From Hydractinia symbiolongicarpus (taxonomy: Eukaryota > Cnidaria > Hydrozoa > Anthoathecata > Hydractiniidae): 64,000 bases of DNA. The stretch covers positions 28,621,501 through 28,685,500 of the forward strand of contig NC_079881.1 in NCBI RefSeq assembly GCF_029227915.1, given 5' to 3'. Of the stretch, positions 39,901 through 54,200 are shown one piece after another; position 1 is the stretch's first letter; each line of letters starts with the position of its first letter. The notes beneath the pieces are model-generated. The model was not told the DNA's origin, ran no database searches, and was given only the letters and a program-made list of their open reading frames with translations. The translations under genes and the position numbers were made by a program.

Positions 39901-42900
39901 CAAACGAAAACCCGCGACTTCCCGTAAATCCCGGACTCGGCCCGTATAGTCAAAAGTATACAAAGAAAGTACCCAGGGAGTAAACTCATTTTCCGAACGA
40001 TTTTTTAAATTATTTTTTCACCACTAAAACGCATGAGACTTGTAGTTTTCAAAAATGTTTTCATTTTTGATGAGACGCTGAATAAAAGAAGTGTAATCGC
40101 CGGCAAACGAAAACCCGCGACTTCCCGTAAATCCCGGACTCGGCCCGTATAGTCAAAAGTATACAAAGAAAGTACCCTGTGAGTAAACTCATTTCCCGAA
40201 CGATTTTTTATAATATGTTTTCACCACTAAAACGCATGAGACTTGTAGTTTTCAGAAATGTTTTCATTTTTGATGAGACGCTTAATGAAAGTGGATTAAT
40301 CGCCGGCAAACGAAAACCCGCGACTTCCCGTAAATCCCGGACTCGGCCCGTATAGTCAAAAGTATACAAAGAAAGTACCCAGGGAGTAAACTCATTTTCC
40401 GAACGATTTTTTAAATTATTTTTTCACCACTAAAACGCATGAGACTTGTAGTTTTCAAAAATGTTTTCATTTTTGATGGGACGCTGAATAAAAGAAGTTT
40501 AATCGCCGGCAAACGAAAACCCGAGATTTCCCGTAAATCCCGCGCTTGGCCCGTATAGTCGAATGTATATAAAGAAAGTACCCTGTGAGTAAACTCATTT
40601 CCCGAACGATTTTTTATATTATGTTTTCACCACTAAAACGCATGAGACTTGTAGTTTTCAAAAATGTTTTCATTTTTGATGGGACGCTGAATAAAAGAAG
40701 TTTAATCGCCGGCAAACGAAAACCCGCGATTTCCCGTAAACCCCGGAGTCGGCCCGTATAGTCAAAAGTATACAAAAAATGTACCCAGGGAGTAAACTCA
40801 TTTTCCGAACGATTTTTTAAATTATTTTTTCACCACTAAAACGCATGAGACTTGTAGTTTTCAAAAATGTTTTCATTTTTGATGAGACGCTTAATGAAAG
40901 AGGTATAATCGCCGGCAAACGAAAACCAGCGATTTCCCCTAAATCCCGGGCTTGGCCCGTGTAGTCGAATGTATACAAAGAAATTACCCTGTGAGTAAAC
41001 TCATTTCCCGAACGATTTTTTATATTATGTTTTCACCACTAAAACGCATGAGACTTGTAGTTTTCAGAAATGTTTTCATTTTTGATGAGACGCTTAATGA
41101 AAGTGGATTAATCGCCGGCAAACGAAAACCCGCGCCTTCCCGTAAATCCCGGGCTTGGCCCGTATAGTCAAAAGTATACAAAGAAAGTACCCAGGGAGTA
41201 AACTCATTTCCCGAACGATTTTTTAAATTTTTTTTTCACCACTAAAACGCATGAGACTTGTAGTTTTTAAAAATGTTTTTATTCTTGATGAGACGCTTAA
41301 TGAAAGAGGTTTAATCGCCGGCAAACGAAAACCCAAGATTTCCCGTAAATCCCCGGCTTGGCCCGTATAGTCGAAGGTATACAAAGAAAGTACCCTGTGA
41401 GTAAACTCACTTCCCGAACGATTTTTTATATTATGTTTTCACCACTAAAACGCATGAGACTTGTAGTTTTCAAAAATGTTTTCATTTTTGATGGGACGCT
41501 GAATAAAAGAAGTTTAATCGCCGGCAAACGAAAACCCGCGCCTTCCCGTAAATCCCGGGCTTGGCCCGTATAGTCAAAAGTATACAAAGAAAGTACCCAG
41601 GGAGTAAACTCATTTCCCGAACGATTTTTTAAATTTTTTTTTCACCACTAAAACGCATGAGACTTGTAGTTTTTAAAAATGTTTTTATTCTTGATGAGAC
41701 GCTTAATGAAAGAGGTTTAATCGCCGGCAAACGAAAACCCAAGATTTCCCGTAAATCCCCGGCTTGGCCCGTATAGTCGAAGGTATACAAAGAAAGTACC
41801 CTGTGAGTAAACTCACTTCCCGAACGATTTTTTATATTATGTTTTCACCACTAAAACGCATGAGACTTGTAGTTTTCAAAAATGTTTTCATTTTTGATGG
41901 GACGCTGAATAAAAGAAGTTTAATCGCCGGCAAACGAAAACCCGAGATTTCCCGTAAATCCCGCGCTTGGCCCGTATAGTCGAATGTATATAAAGAAAGT
42001 ACCCTGTGAGTAAACTCATTTCCCGAACGATTTTTTATATTATGTTTTCACCACTAAAACGCATGAGACTTGTAGTTTTCAAAAATGTTTTCATTTTTGA
42101 TGGGACGCTGAATAAAAGAAGTTTAATCGCCGGCAAACGAAAACCCGCGATTTCCCGTAAACCCCGGAGTCGGCCCGTATAGTCAAAAGTATACAAAAAA
42201 TGTACCCAGGGAGTAAACTCATTTTCCGACGATTTTTTAAATTATTTTTTCACCACTAAAACGCATGAGACTTGTAGTTTTCAAAAATGTTTTCATTTTT
42301 AATGACACGCTTAATGAAAGAGGTATAATCGCCGGCAAACGAAAACCAGCGATTTCCCCTAAATCCCGGGCTTGGCCCGTGTAGTCGAATGTATACAAAG
42401 AAATTACCCTGTGAGTAAACTCATTTCCCGAACGATTTTTTATATTATGTTTTCACCACTAAAACGCATGAGACTTGTAGTTTTCAGAAATGTTTTCATT
42501 TTTGATGAGACGCTTAATGAAAGTGGATTAATCGCCGGCAAACGAAAACCCGCGCCTTCCCGTAAATCCCGGGCTTGGCCCGTATAGTCAAAAGTATACA
42601 AAGAAAGTACCCAGGGAGTAAACTCATTTCCCGAACGATTTTTTAAATTTTTTTTTCACCAATAAAACGCATGAGACTTGTAGTTTTTAAAAATGTTTTT
42701 ATTCTTGATGAGACGCTTAATGAAAGAGGTTTAATCGCCGGCAAACGAAAACCCAAGATTTCCCGTAAATCCCCGGCTTGGCCCGTATAGTCGAAGGTAT
42801 ACAAAGAAAGTACCCTGTGAGTAAACTCACTTCCCGATCGATTTTTTATATTATGTTTTCACCACTAAAACGCATGAGACTTGTAGTTTTCAAAAATGTT

Positions 42901-43811
42901 TTCATTTTTGATGAGACGCTTAATGAAAGTGGTATAATCGCCGGCAAACGAAAACCAGCGATTTCCACTAAATCCCGGGCTTGGCCCGTGTAGTCGAATG
43001 TATACAAAGAAAGTACCCAGGGAGTAAACTCATTTCCCGAATGATTTTTTAATTTTTTTTTTCACCACTAAAGCCCATGAGACTTGTAGTTTTCAAAAAT
43101 GTTTTCATTTTTGATGAGCGCTGAATAAAAGAAGTTTAATCGCCGGCAAACAAAAACCCGCGATTTCCGGTAAATCCCGGACTCGGCCCGTATAGTCAAA
43201 AGAATACAAAGAAAGTACCCAGGGAGTAAACTCATTTCTTGAACGATTTTTTAAATTATTTTTTCACCACTAAAACGCATGAGACTTGTAGTTTTCAGAA
43301 TTTCTTTCATTTTTGATGAGACGCTTAATGAAAGTGGTTTGATCGCCGGCAAACGAAAACTTGCCATTTCCCGTAAACCCCGGGCTTGGCCCGTATAGTC
43401 AAAAGTATACAAAGAAAGTACCCGGGGTGTAAACTCATTTCCCGAACGATTTTTTAAATTATTATTTCACAACTAAAGCCCATGAGACTTGTAGTTTTTA
43501 AAAATGTTTTCATTTTTGATGAGACGCTGAATAAAAGAAGTGTAATCGCCGGCAAACGAAAACCCGCGACTTCCCGTAAATCCCGGACTCGGCCCGTATA
43601 GTCAAAAGTATACAAAGAAAGTACCCAGGGAGTAAACTCATTTTCCGAACGATTTTTTAAATTATTTTTTCACCACTAAAACGCATGAGACTTGTAGTTT
43701 TCAAAAATGTTTTCATTTTTGATGAGACGCTGAATAAAAGAAGTGTAATCGCCGGCAAACGAAAACCCGCGACTTCCCGTAAATCCCGGACTCGGCCCGT
43801 ATAGTCAAAAG
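36930..43811. repeat. Large tandem duplication, 16/18-mer blocks
   Basis: About 36930-40180 is repeated from about 40180 on. Up to 41.5 kb the offset is 3247 bp, for example the TATAATATG monomer at 36964 and 40211. After an extra 406-bp dimer near 41.5 kb it becomes 3652 bp, for example GAATGATTTT at 39389 and 43041. A missing A in TTTTCCGACG near 42229 is private to the second copy. The block spans all right-domain monomer types including the e, f/a and b set. Confidence 0.8.
41116..41927. repeat. Local dimer duplication, 2 x 406 bp
   Basis: Two monomers (CCGCGCCTTCCCG with AAATTTTTTTTTC and TTATTCTTGATGAG; then CCAAGATTTCCCG with TAGTCGAAGG and GATGGGACGCTG) are present once in the sister block near 38 kb and twice here. 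The insertion accounts exactly for the 3247 to 3652-3653 bp change in offset between the sister blocks. It therefore postdates the large duplication, or was lost from the other copy. Confidence 0.8.
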
Positions 43812-44730
43812 TATACAAAGAAAGTACCCTGTGAGTAAACTCACTTCCCGAACGATTTTTTATATTATGTTTTCACCACTAAAACGCATGAGACTTGTAG
43901 TTTTCAAAAATGTTTTCATTTTTGATGAGACGCTTAATGAAAGTGGTATAATCGCCGGCAAACGAAAACCAGCGATTTCCACTAAATCCCGGGCTTGGCC
44001 CGTGTAGTCGAATGTATACAAAGAAAGTACCCAGGGAGTAAACTCATTTCCCGAATGATTTTTTAATTTTTTTTTTCACCACTAAAGCCCATGAGACTTG
44101 TAGTTTTCAAAAATGTTTTCATTTTTGATGAGCGCTGAATAAAAGAAGTTTAATCGCCGGCAAACAAAAACCCGCGATTTCCGGTAAATCCCGGACTCGG
44201 CCCGTATAGTCAAAAGAATACAAAGAAAGTACCCAGGGAGTAAACTCATTTCTTGAACGATTTTTTAAATTATTTTTTCACCACTAAAACGCATGAGACT
44301 TGTAGTTTTCAGAATTTCTTTCATTTTTGATGAGACGCTTAATGAAAGTGGTTTGATCGCCGGCAAACGAAAACTTGCCATTTCCCGTAAACCCCGGGCT
44401 TGGCCCGTATAGTCAAAAGTATACAAAGAAAGTACCCGGGGTGTAAACTCATTTCCCGAACGATTTTTTAAATTATTATTTCACAACTAAAGCCCATGAG
44501 ACTTGTAGTTTTTAAAAATGTTTTCATTTTTGATGAGACGCTGAATAAAAGAAGTGTAATCGCCGGCAAACGAAAACCCGCGACTTCCCGTAAATCCCGG
44601 ACTCGGCCCGTATAGTCAAAAGTATACAAAGAAAGTACCCAGGGAGTAAACTCATTTTCCGAACGATTTTTTAAATTATTTTTTCACCACTAAAACGCAT
44701 GAGACTTGTAGTTTTCAAAAATGTTTTCAT
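42798..44730. repeat. Tandem duplication, 5-mer of 1014 bp
   Basis: 42798-43811 is followed by 43812 to about 44730. Markers at 1014 bp: ACTCACTTCCCG, GTGGTATAATCG with TTTCCACTAAATCC, GAATGATTTTTT (43041 and 44055), GAGCGCTG, CAGAATTTCTTTC with AAACTTGCC, and GTGTAATCG. The left junction is visible: TAGTCGAAGG precedes the first copy and TAGTCAAAAG the second, and both join at TATACAAAG. The unit is 1 bp short of five monomers because it carries one GAGCGCTG monomer. Confidence 0.85.
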
Positions 44731-45144
44731 TTTTAATGAGACGCTTAATGAAAGAGGTATAATCGCCGGCAAACGAAAACCAGCGATTTCCCCTAAATCC
44801 AGGGCTTGGCCCGTGTAGTCGAATGTATACAAAGAAATTACCCTGTGAGTAAAATCATTTCCCGAACGATTTTTTATATTATGTTTTCACCACTAAAACG
44901 CATGAGACTTGTAGTTTTCAGAAATGTTTTCATTTTTGATGAGACGCTTAATGAAAGTGGATTAATCGCCGGCAAACGAAAACCCGCGCCTTCCCGTAAA
45001 TCCCGGGCTTGGCCCGTATAGTCGAAGGTATACAAAGAAAGTACCCTGTGAGTAAACTCATTTCCCGAACGATTTTTTATATTATGTTTTCGCCACTAAA
45101 ACGCATGAGACTTGTAGTTTTCAAAAATGTTTTCATTTTTGATG

Positions 45145-47990
45145 GGACGCTGAATAAAAGAAGTTTAATCGCCGGCAAACGAAAATCCGCGATTTCCCGT
45201 AAATCCCGGACTCGGCCCGTATAGTCAAAAGTATACAAAGAAAGTACCCAGGGAGTAAACTCATTTTCCGAACGATTTTTTAAATTATTTTTTCACCACT
45301 AAAACGCATGAGACTTGTAGTTTTCAAAAATGTTTTCATTTTTAATGACACGCTTAATGAAAGAGGTATAATCGCCGGCAAACGAAAACCAGCGATTTCC
45401 CCTAAATCCCGGGCTTGGCCCGTGTAGTCGAATGTATACAAAGAAATTACCCTGCGAGTAAAATCATTTCCCGAACGATTTTTTATATTATGTTTTCACC
45501 ACTAAAACGCATGAGACTTGTAGTTTTCAGAAATGTTTTCATTTTTGATGAGACGCTTAATGAAAGTGGATTAATCGCCGGCAAACGAAAACTCGCGCCT
45601 TCCCCTAAATCCCGGGCTTGGCCCGTATAGTCAAAAGTATACAAAGAAAGTACCCAGGGAGTAAACTCATTTCCCGAACGATTTTTTAAATTTTTTTTTC
45701 ACCACTAAAACGCATGAGACTTGTAGTTTTTAAAAATGTTTTCATTTTTGATGAGACGCTTAACGAAAGAGGTTTAATCGCCGGCAAACGAAAACCCAAG
45801 ATTTCCCGTAAATCCCCGGCTTGGCCCGTATAGTCGAAGGTATACAAAGAAAGTACCCTGTGAGTAAACTCATTTCCCGAACGATTTTTTATATTATGTT
45901 TTCACCACTAAAACGCATGAGACTTGTAGTTTTCAAAAATGTTTTCATTTTTGATGGGACGCTGAATAAAAGAAGTTTAATCGCCGGCAAACGAAAATCC
46001 GCGATTTCCCGTAAACCCCGGACTCGACCCGTATAGTCAAAAGTATAAAAAAAAAGTACCCAGGGAGTAAACTCATTTTCCGAACGATTTTTTAAATGAT
46101 TTTTTCACCACTAAAACGCATGAGACTTGTAGTTTTCAAAAATGTTTTCATTTTTGATGAGACGCTTAATGAAAGAGGTATAATCGCCGGCAAACGAAAA
46201 CCAGCGATTTCCCCTAAATCCCGGGCATGGCCCGTGTAGTCGAATGTATACAAAGAAATTACCCTGTGAGTAAACTCATTTCCCGAACGATTTTTTATAT
46301 TATGTTTTCACCACTAAAACGCATGAGACTTGTAGTTTTCAGAAATGTTTTCATTTTTGGTGAGACGCTTAATGAAAGAGGTTTAATCGCCGGCAAACGA
46401 AAATCCGCGATTTCCCGTAAACCCCGGACTCGGCCCGTATAGTCAAAAGTATACAAAAAAAGTACCCAGGGAGTAAACTCATTTTCCGAACGATTTTTTA
46501 AATTATTTTTTCACCACTAAAACGCATGAGACTTGTAGTTTTCAAAAATTTTTTCATTTTTGATGGGACGCTGAATAAAAGAAGTTTAATCGCCGGCAAA
46601 CGAAAATCCGCGATTTCCCGTAAATCCCGGACTCGGCCCGTATAGTCAAAAGTATACAAAGAAAGTACCCAGGGAGTAAACTCATTTTCCGAACGATTTT
46701 TTAAATTATTTTTTCACCACTAAAACGCATGAGACTTGTAGTTTTCAAAAATGTTTTCATTTTTAATGAGACGCTTAATGAAAGAGGTATAATCGCCGGC
46801 AAACGAAAACCAGCGATTTCCCCTAAATCCCGGGCTTGGCCCGTGTAGTCGAATGTATACAAAGAAATTACCCTGTGAGTAAAATCATTTCCCGAACGAT
46901 TTTTTATATTATGTTTTCACCACTAAAACGCATGAGACTTGTAGTTTTCAGAAATGTTTTCATTTTTGATGAGACGCTTAATGAAAGTGGATTAATCGCC
47001 GGCAAACGAAAACTCGCGCCTTTCCCTAAATCCCGGGCTTGGCCCGTATAGTCAAAAGTATACAAAGAAAGTACCCAGGGAGTAAACTAATTTCCCGAAC
47101 GATTTTTTAAATTTTTTTTTCACCACTAAAACGCATGAGACTTGTAGTTTTTAAAAATGTTTTCATTTTTGATGAGACGCTTAACGAAAGAGGTTTAATC
47201 GCCGGCAAACGAAAACCCAAGATTTCCCGTAAATCCCCGGCTTGGCCCGTATAGTCGAAGGTATACAAAGAAAGTACCCTGTGAGTAAACTCATTTCCCG
47301 AACGATTTTTTATATTATGTTTTCACCACTAAAACGCATGAGACTTGTAGTTTTCAAAAATGTTTTCATTTTTGATGGGACGCTGAATAAAAGAAGTTTA
47401 ATCGCCGGCAAACGAAAATCTGCGATTTCCCGTAAACCCCGGACTCGACCCGTATAGTCAAAAGTATAAAAAAAAAGTACCCAGGGAGTAAACTCATTTT
47501 CCGAACGATTTTTTAAATGATTTTTTCACCACTAAAACGCATGAGACTTGTAGTTTTCAAAAATGTTTTCATTTTTGATGAGACGCTTAATGAAAGAGGT
47601 ATAATCGCCGGCAAACGAAAACCAGCGATTTCCCCTAAATCCCGGGCTTGGCCCGTGTAGTCGAATGTATACAAAGAAATTACCCTGTGAGTAAACTCAT
47701 TTCCCGAACGATTTTTTATATTATGTTTTCACCACTAAAACGCATGAGACTTGTAGTTTGCAGAAATGTTTTCATTTTTGATGAGACGCTTAATGAAAGA
47801 GGTTTAATCGCCGGCAAACGAAAACCCAAGATTTCCCGTAAATCCCCGGCTTGGCCCGTATAGTCGAAGGTATACAAAGAAAGTACCCTGTGAGTAAACT
47901 CATTTCCCGAACGATTTTTTATATTATGTTTTCACCACTAAAACGCATGAGACTTGTAGTTTTCAAAAATGTTTTCATTTTTGATGGGAC
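45145..47990. repeat. Tandem duplication, 7-mers of 1421 bp
   Basis: About 45145-46565 and 46566-47986 repeat in order at 1421 bp. Shared words include GATGGGACGCTG with AAAATCCGCG, CCTGTGAGTAAAATC (or CCTGCGAG), AACTCGCGCCTT with CCCCTAAATCC, CTTAACGAAAG, GTATAAAAAAAAAGTACC with ACTCGACCCG, and TTAAATGATTTTTTC. Differences are sporadic single bases. Confidence 0.8.
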
Positions 47991-50900
47991 GCTGAATAAA
48001 AGAAGTTTAATCGCCGGCAAACGAAAATCCGCGATTTCTCGTAAACCCCGGACTCGGCCCGTATAGTCAAAAGTATACAAAAAAAGTACCCAGGGAGTAA
48101 ACTCATTTTCCGAACGATTTTTTAAATTATTTTTTCACCACTAAAACGCATGAGACTTGTAGTTTTCAAAAATGTTTTCATTTTTGATGAGACGCTTAAT
48201 GAAAGTGGTATAATCGCCGGCAAACGAAAACCAGCGATTTCCACTAAATCCCGGGCTTGGCCCGTGTAGTCGAATGTATACAAAGAAAGTACCCAGGGAG
48301 TAAACTCATTTCCCGAACGATTTTTTAATTTTTTTTTACACCACTAAAGCCCATGAGACTTGTAGTTTTCAAAAATGTTTTCATTTTTGATGAGCGCTGA
48401 ATAAAAGAAGTTTAATCGCCGGCAAACAAAAACCCGCGATTTCCGGTAAATCCCGGACTCGGCCCGTATAGTCAAAAGAATACAAAGAAAGTACCCAGGG
48501 AGTAAACTCATTTCTTGAACGATTTTTTAAATTATTTTTTCACCACTAAAACGCTTGAGACTTGTAGTTTTCAGAATTTCTTTCATTTTTGATGAGACGC
48601 TTAATGAAAGTGGTTTGATCGCCGGCAAACGAAAACCCGCCATTTCCCGTAAACCCCGGGCTTGGCCCGTATAGTCAAAAGTATACAAAGAAAGTACCCG
48701 GGGTGTAAACTCATTTCCCGAACGATTTTTTAAATTATTATTTCACAACTAAAGCCCATGAGACTTGTAGTTTTTAAAAATGTTTTCATTTTTGATGAGA
48801 CGCTGAATAAAAGAAGTTTAATCGCCGGCAAACGAAAACCAGCGATTTCCCCTAAATCCCGGGCTTGGCCCGTGTAGTCGAATGTATACAAAGAAATTAC
48901 CCTGTGAGTAAAATCATTTCCCGAACGATTTTTTATATTATGTTTTCACCACTAAAACGCATGAGACTTGTAGTTTTCAAAAATGTTTTCATTTTTGATG
49001 AGACGCTTAATGAAAGTGGTATAATCGCCGGCAAACGAAAACCAGCTATTTCAACTAAATCCCGGGCTTGGCCCGTGTAGTCGAATGTATACAAAGAAAG
49101 TACCCAGGGAGTAAACTCATTTCCCGAACGATTTTTTAATTTTTTTTTACACCACTAAAGCCCATGAGACTTGTAGTTTTCAAAAATGTTTTCATTTTTG
49201 ATGAGCGCTGAATAAAAGAAGTTTAATCGCCGGCAAACAAAAACCCGCGATTTCCGGTAAATCCCGGACTCGGCCCGTATAGTCAAAAGAATACAAAGAA
49301 AGTACCCAGGGAGTAAACTCATTTCTTGAACGATTTTTTAAATTATTTTTTCACCACTAAAACGCATGAGACTTGTAGTTTTCAAAAATGTTTTCATTTT
49401 TGATGAGACGCTTAATGAAAGAGGTATAATCGCCGGCAAACGAAAACCAGCGATTTCCCCTAAATCCCGGGCTTGGCCCGTGTAGTCGAATGTATACAAA
49501 GAAATTACCCTGTGAGTAAACTCATTTCCCGAACGATTTTTTATATTATGTTTTCACCACTAAAACGCATGAGACTTGTAGTTTGCAGAAATGTTTTCAT
49601 TTTTGATGAGACGCTTAATGAAAGAGGTTTAATCGCCGGCAAACGAAAACCCAAGATTTCCCGTAAATCCCCGGCTTGGCCCGTATAGTCGAAGGTATAC
49701 AAAGAAAGTACCCTGTGAGTAAACTCATTTCCCGAACGATTTTTTATATTATGTTTTCACCACTAAAACGCATGAGACTTGTAGTTTTCAAAAATGTTTT
49801 CATTTTTGATGGGACGCTGAATAAAAGAAGTTTAATCGCCGGCAAACGAAAATCCGCGATTTCCCGTAAACCCCGGACTCGGCCCGTATAGTCAAAAGTA
49901 TACAAAAAAAGTACCCAGGGAGTAAACTCATTTTCCGAACGATTTTTTAAATTATTTTTTCACCACTAAAACGCATGAGACTTGTAGTTTTCAAAAATGT
50001 TTTCATTTTTGATGAGACGCTTAATGAAAGTGGTATAATCGCCGGCAAACGAAAACCAGCGATTTCCACTAAATCCCGGGCTTGGCCCGTGTAGTCGAAT
50101 GTATACAAAGAAAGTACCCAGGGAGTAAACTCATTTCCCGAACGATTTTTTAATTTTTTTTTACACCACTAAAGCCCATGAGACTTGTAGTTTTCAAAAA
50201 TGTTTTCATTTTTGATGAGCGCTGAATAAAAGAAGTTTAATCGCCGGCAAACAAAAACCCGCGATTTCCGGTAAATCCCGGACTCGGCCCGTATAGTCAA
50301 AAGAATACAAAGAAAGTACCCAGGGAGTAAACTCATTTCTTGAACGATTTTTTAAATTATTTTTTCACCACTAAAACGCTTGAGACTTGTAGTTTTCAGA
50401 ATTTCTTTCATTTTTGATGAGACGCTTAATGAAAGTGGTTTGATCGCCGGCAAACGAAAACCCGCCATTTCCCGTAAACCCCGGGCTTGGCCCGTATAGT
50501 CAAAAGTATACAAAGAAAGTACCCGGGGTGTAAACTCATTTCCCGAACGATTTTTTAAATTATTATTTCACAACTAAAGCCCATGAGACTTGTAGTTTTT
50601 AAAAATGTTTTCATTTTTGATGAGACGCTGAATAAAAGAAGTTTAATCGCCGGCAAACGAAAACCAGCGATTTCCCCTAAATCCCGGGCTTGGCCCGTGT
50701 AGTCGAATGTATACAAAGAAATTACCCTGTGAGTAAAATCATTTCCCGAACGATTTTTTATATTATGTTTTCACCACTAAAACGCATGAGACTTGTAGTT
50801 TTCAAAAATGTTTTCATTTTTGATGAGACGCTTAATGAAAGTGGTATAATCGCCGGCAAACGAAAACCAGCGATTTCCACTAAATCCCGGGCTTGGCCCG

Positions 50901-51270
50901 TGTAGTCGAATGTATACAAAGAAAGTACCCAGGGAGTAAACTCATTTCCCGAACGATTTTTTAATTTTTTTTTACACCACTAAAGCCCATGAGACTTGTA
51001 GTTTTCAAAAATGTTTTCATTTTTGATGAGCGCTGAATAAAAGAAGTTTAATCGCCGGCAAACAAAAACCCGCGATTTCCGGTAAATCCCGGACTCGGCC
51101 CGTATAGTCAAAAGAATACAAAGAAAGTACCCAGGGAGTAAACTCATTTCTTGAACGATTTTTTAAATTATTTTTTCACCACTAAAACGCTTGAGACTTG
51201 TAGTTTTCAGAATTTCTTTCATTTTTGATGAGACGCTTAATGAAAGTGGTTTGATCGCCGGCAAACGAAA
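47620..51270. repeat. Tandem duplication, 9-mers of 1825 bp
   Basis: About 47620-49445 and 49445-51270 repeat at 1825 bp, for example AGTTTGCAGAAATG at 47755 and 49580. Inside the unit the GAGCGCTG set is itself present twice at 811 bp (48393/49204 and 50217/51028), so a 4-mer duplication came before or overlaps the 9-mer duplication. The 9-mer is 2 bp short of 9 x 203, matching two GAGCGCTG monomers per unit. Confidence 0.85.
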
Positions 51271-54200
51271 ACCCGCCATTTCCCGTAAACCCCGGGCTTG
51301 GCCCGTATAGTCAAAAGTATACAAAGAAAGTACCCGGGGTGTAAACTCATTTCCCGAACGATTTTTTAAATTATTATTTCACAACTAAAGCCCATGAGAC
51401 TTGTAGTTTTTAAAAATGTTTTCATTTTTGATGAGACGCTGAATAAAAGAAGTTTAATCGCCGGCAAACGAAAACCAGCGATTTCCCCTAAATCCCGGGC
51501 TTGGCCCGTGTAGTCGAATGTATACAAAGAAATTACCCTGTGAGTAAAATCATTTCCCGAACGATTTTTTATATTATGTTTTCACCACTAAAACGCATGA
51601 GACTTGTAGTTTTCAGAAATGTTTTCATTTTTGATGAGACGCTTAATGAAAGTGGATTAATCGCCGGCAAACGAAAACCCGCGCCTTCCCGTAAATCCCG
51701 GGCTTGGCCCGGATAGTCAAAAGTATACAAAGAAAGTACCCAGGGAGTAAACTCATTTCCCGAACGATTTTTTAAATTTTTTTTTCACCACTAAAACGCA
51801 TGAGACTTGTAGTTTTCAGAATTTCTTTCATTTTTGATGAGACGCTTAATGAAAGTGGTTTGATCGCCGGCAAACGAAAACCCGCCATTTCCCGTAAACC
51901 CCGGGCTTGGCCCGTATAGTCAAAAGTATACAAAGAAAGTACCCGGGGTGTAAACTCATTTCCCGAACGATTTTTTAAATTATTATTTCACAACTAAAGC
52001 CCATGAGACTTGTAGTTTTTAAAAATGTTTTCATTTTTGATGAGACGCTGAATAAAAGAAGTTTAATCGCCGGCAAACGAAAACCAGCGATTTCCCCTAA
52101 ATCCCGGGCTTGGCCCGTGTAGTCGAATGTATACAAAGAAATTACCCTGTGAGTAAACTCATTTCCCGAACGATTTTTTATATTATGTTTTCACCACTAA
52201 AACGCATGAGACTTGTAGTTTTCAGAAATGTTTTCATTTTTGATGAGACGCTTAATGAAAGTGGATTAATCGCCGGCAAACGAAAACCCGCGCCTTCCCG
52301 TAAATCCCGGGCTTGGCCCGGATAGTCAAAAGTATACAAAGAAAGTACCCAGGGAGTAAACTCATTTCCCGAACGATTTTTTAAATTTTTTTTTCACCAC
52401 TAAAACGCATGAGACTTGTAGTTTTTAAAAATGTTTTCATTTTTGATGAGACGCTTAACGAAAGAGGTTTAATCGCCGGCAAACGAAAACCCAAGATTTC
52501 CCGTAAATCCCCGGCTTGGCCCGTATAGTCGAAGGTATACAAAGAAAGTACCCTGTGAGTAAACTCATTTCCCGAACGATTTTTTATATTATGTTTTCAC
52601 CACTAAAACGCATGAGACTTGTAGTTTTCAAAAATGTTTTCATTTTTGATGGGACGCTGAATAAAAGAAGTTTAATCGCCGGCAAACGAAAATCCGCGAT
52701 TTCCCGTAAACCCCAGACTCGGCCCGTATAGTCAAAAGTATAAAAAAAAAGTACCCAGGGAGTAAACTCATTTCTTGAACGATTTTTTAAATTATTTTTT
52801 CACCACTAAAACGCTTGAGACTTGTAGTTTTCAGAATTTCTTTCATTTTTGATGAGACGCTTAATGAAAGTGGTTTGATCGCCGGCAAACGAAAACCCGC
52901 CATTTCCCGTAAACCCCGGGCTTGGCCCGTATAGTCAAAAGTATACAAAGAAAGTACCCGGGGTGTAAACTCATTTCCCGAACGATTTTTTAAATTATTA
53001 TTTCACAACTAAAGCCCATGAGACTTGTAGTTTTTAAAAATGTTTTCATTTTTGATGAGACGCTGAATAAAAGAAGTTTAATCGCCGGCAAACGAAAACC
53101 AGCGATTTCCCCTAAATCCCGGGCTTGGCCCGTGTAGTCGAATGTATACAAAGAAATTACCCTGTGAGTAAAATCATTTCCCGAACGATTTTTTATATTA
53201 TGTTTTCACCACTAAAACGCATGAGACTTGTAGTTTTCAAAAATGTTTTCATTTTTGATGAGACGCTTAATGAAAGTGGTATAATCGCCGGCAAACGAAA
53301 ACCAGCGATTTCCACTAAATCCCGGGCTTGGCCCGTGTAGTCGAATGTATACAAAGAAAGTACCCAGGGAGTAAACTCATTTCCCGAACGATTTTTTAAT
53401 TTTTTTTTACACCACTAAAGCCCATGAGACTTGTAGTTTTCAAAAATGTTTTCATTTTTGATGAGCGCTGAATAAAAGAAGTTTAATCGCCGGCAAACAA
53501 AAACCCGCGATTTCCGGTAAATCCCGGACTCGGCCCGTATAGTCAAAAGAATACAAAGAAAGTACCCAGGGAGTAAACTCATTTCTTGAACGATTTTTTA
53601 AATTATTTTTTCACCACTAAAACGCTTGAGACTTGTAGTTTTCAGAATTTCTTTCATTTTTGATGAGACGCTTAATGAAAGTGGTTTGATCGCCGGCAAA
53701 CGAAAACCCGCCATTTCCCGTAAACCCCGGGCTTGGCCCGTATAGTCAAAAGTATACAAAGAAAGTACCCGGGGTGTAAACTCATTTCCCGAACGATTTT
53801 TTAAATTATTATTTCACAACTAAAGCCCATGAGACTTGTAGTTTTTAAAAATGTTTTCATTTTTGATGAGACGCTGAATAAAAGAAGTTTAATCGCCGGC
53901 AAACGAAAACCAGCGATTTCCCCTAAATCCCGGGCTTGGCCCGTGTAGTCGAATGTATACAAAGAAATTACCCTGTGAGTAAAATCATTTCCCGAACGAT
54001 TTTTTATATTATGTTTTCACCACTAAAACGCATGAGACTTGTAGTTTTCAGAAATGTTTTCATTTTTGATGAGACGCTTAATGAAAGTGGATTAATCGCC
54101 GGCAAACGAAAACCCGCGCCTTCCCGTAAATCCCGGGCTTGGCCCGGATAGTCAAAAGTATACAAAGAAAGTACCCAGGGAGTAAACTCATTTCCCGAAC

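Noticed and set aside
45009-45224. Recurring plus-strand open frame of 71 codons (start TTG, ending at the TAG of GTATAGTC), present in dozens of copies
   Set aside because: It is one monomer plus 13 bases read in a frame that happens to lack stops. Each copy restarts at TTG, overlaps the next by 13 bp, and shows no ribosome binding site or splice context. Changes between copies are as often amino-acid-changing as not, and the opposite strand is equally open. It is a property of the repeat, not a gene family.
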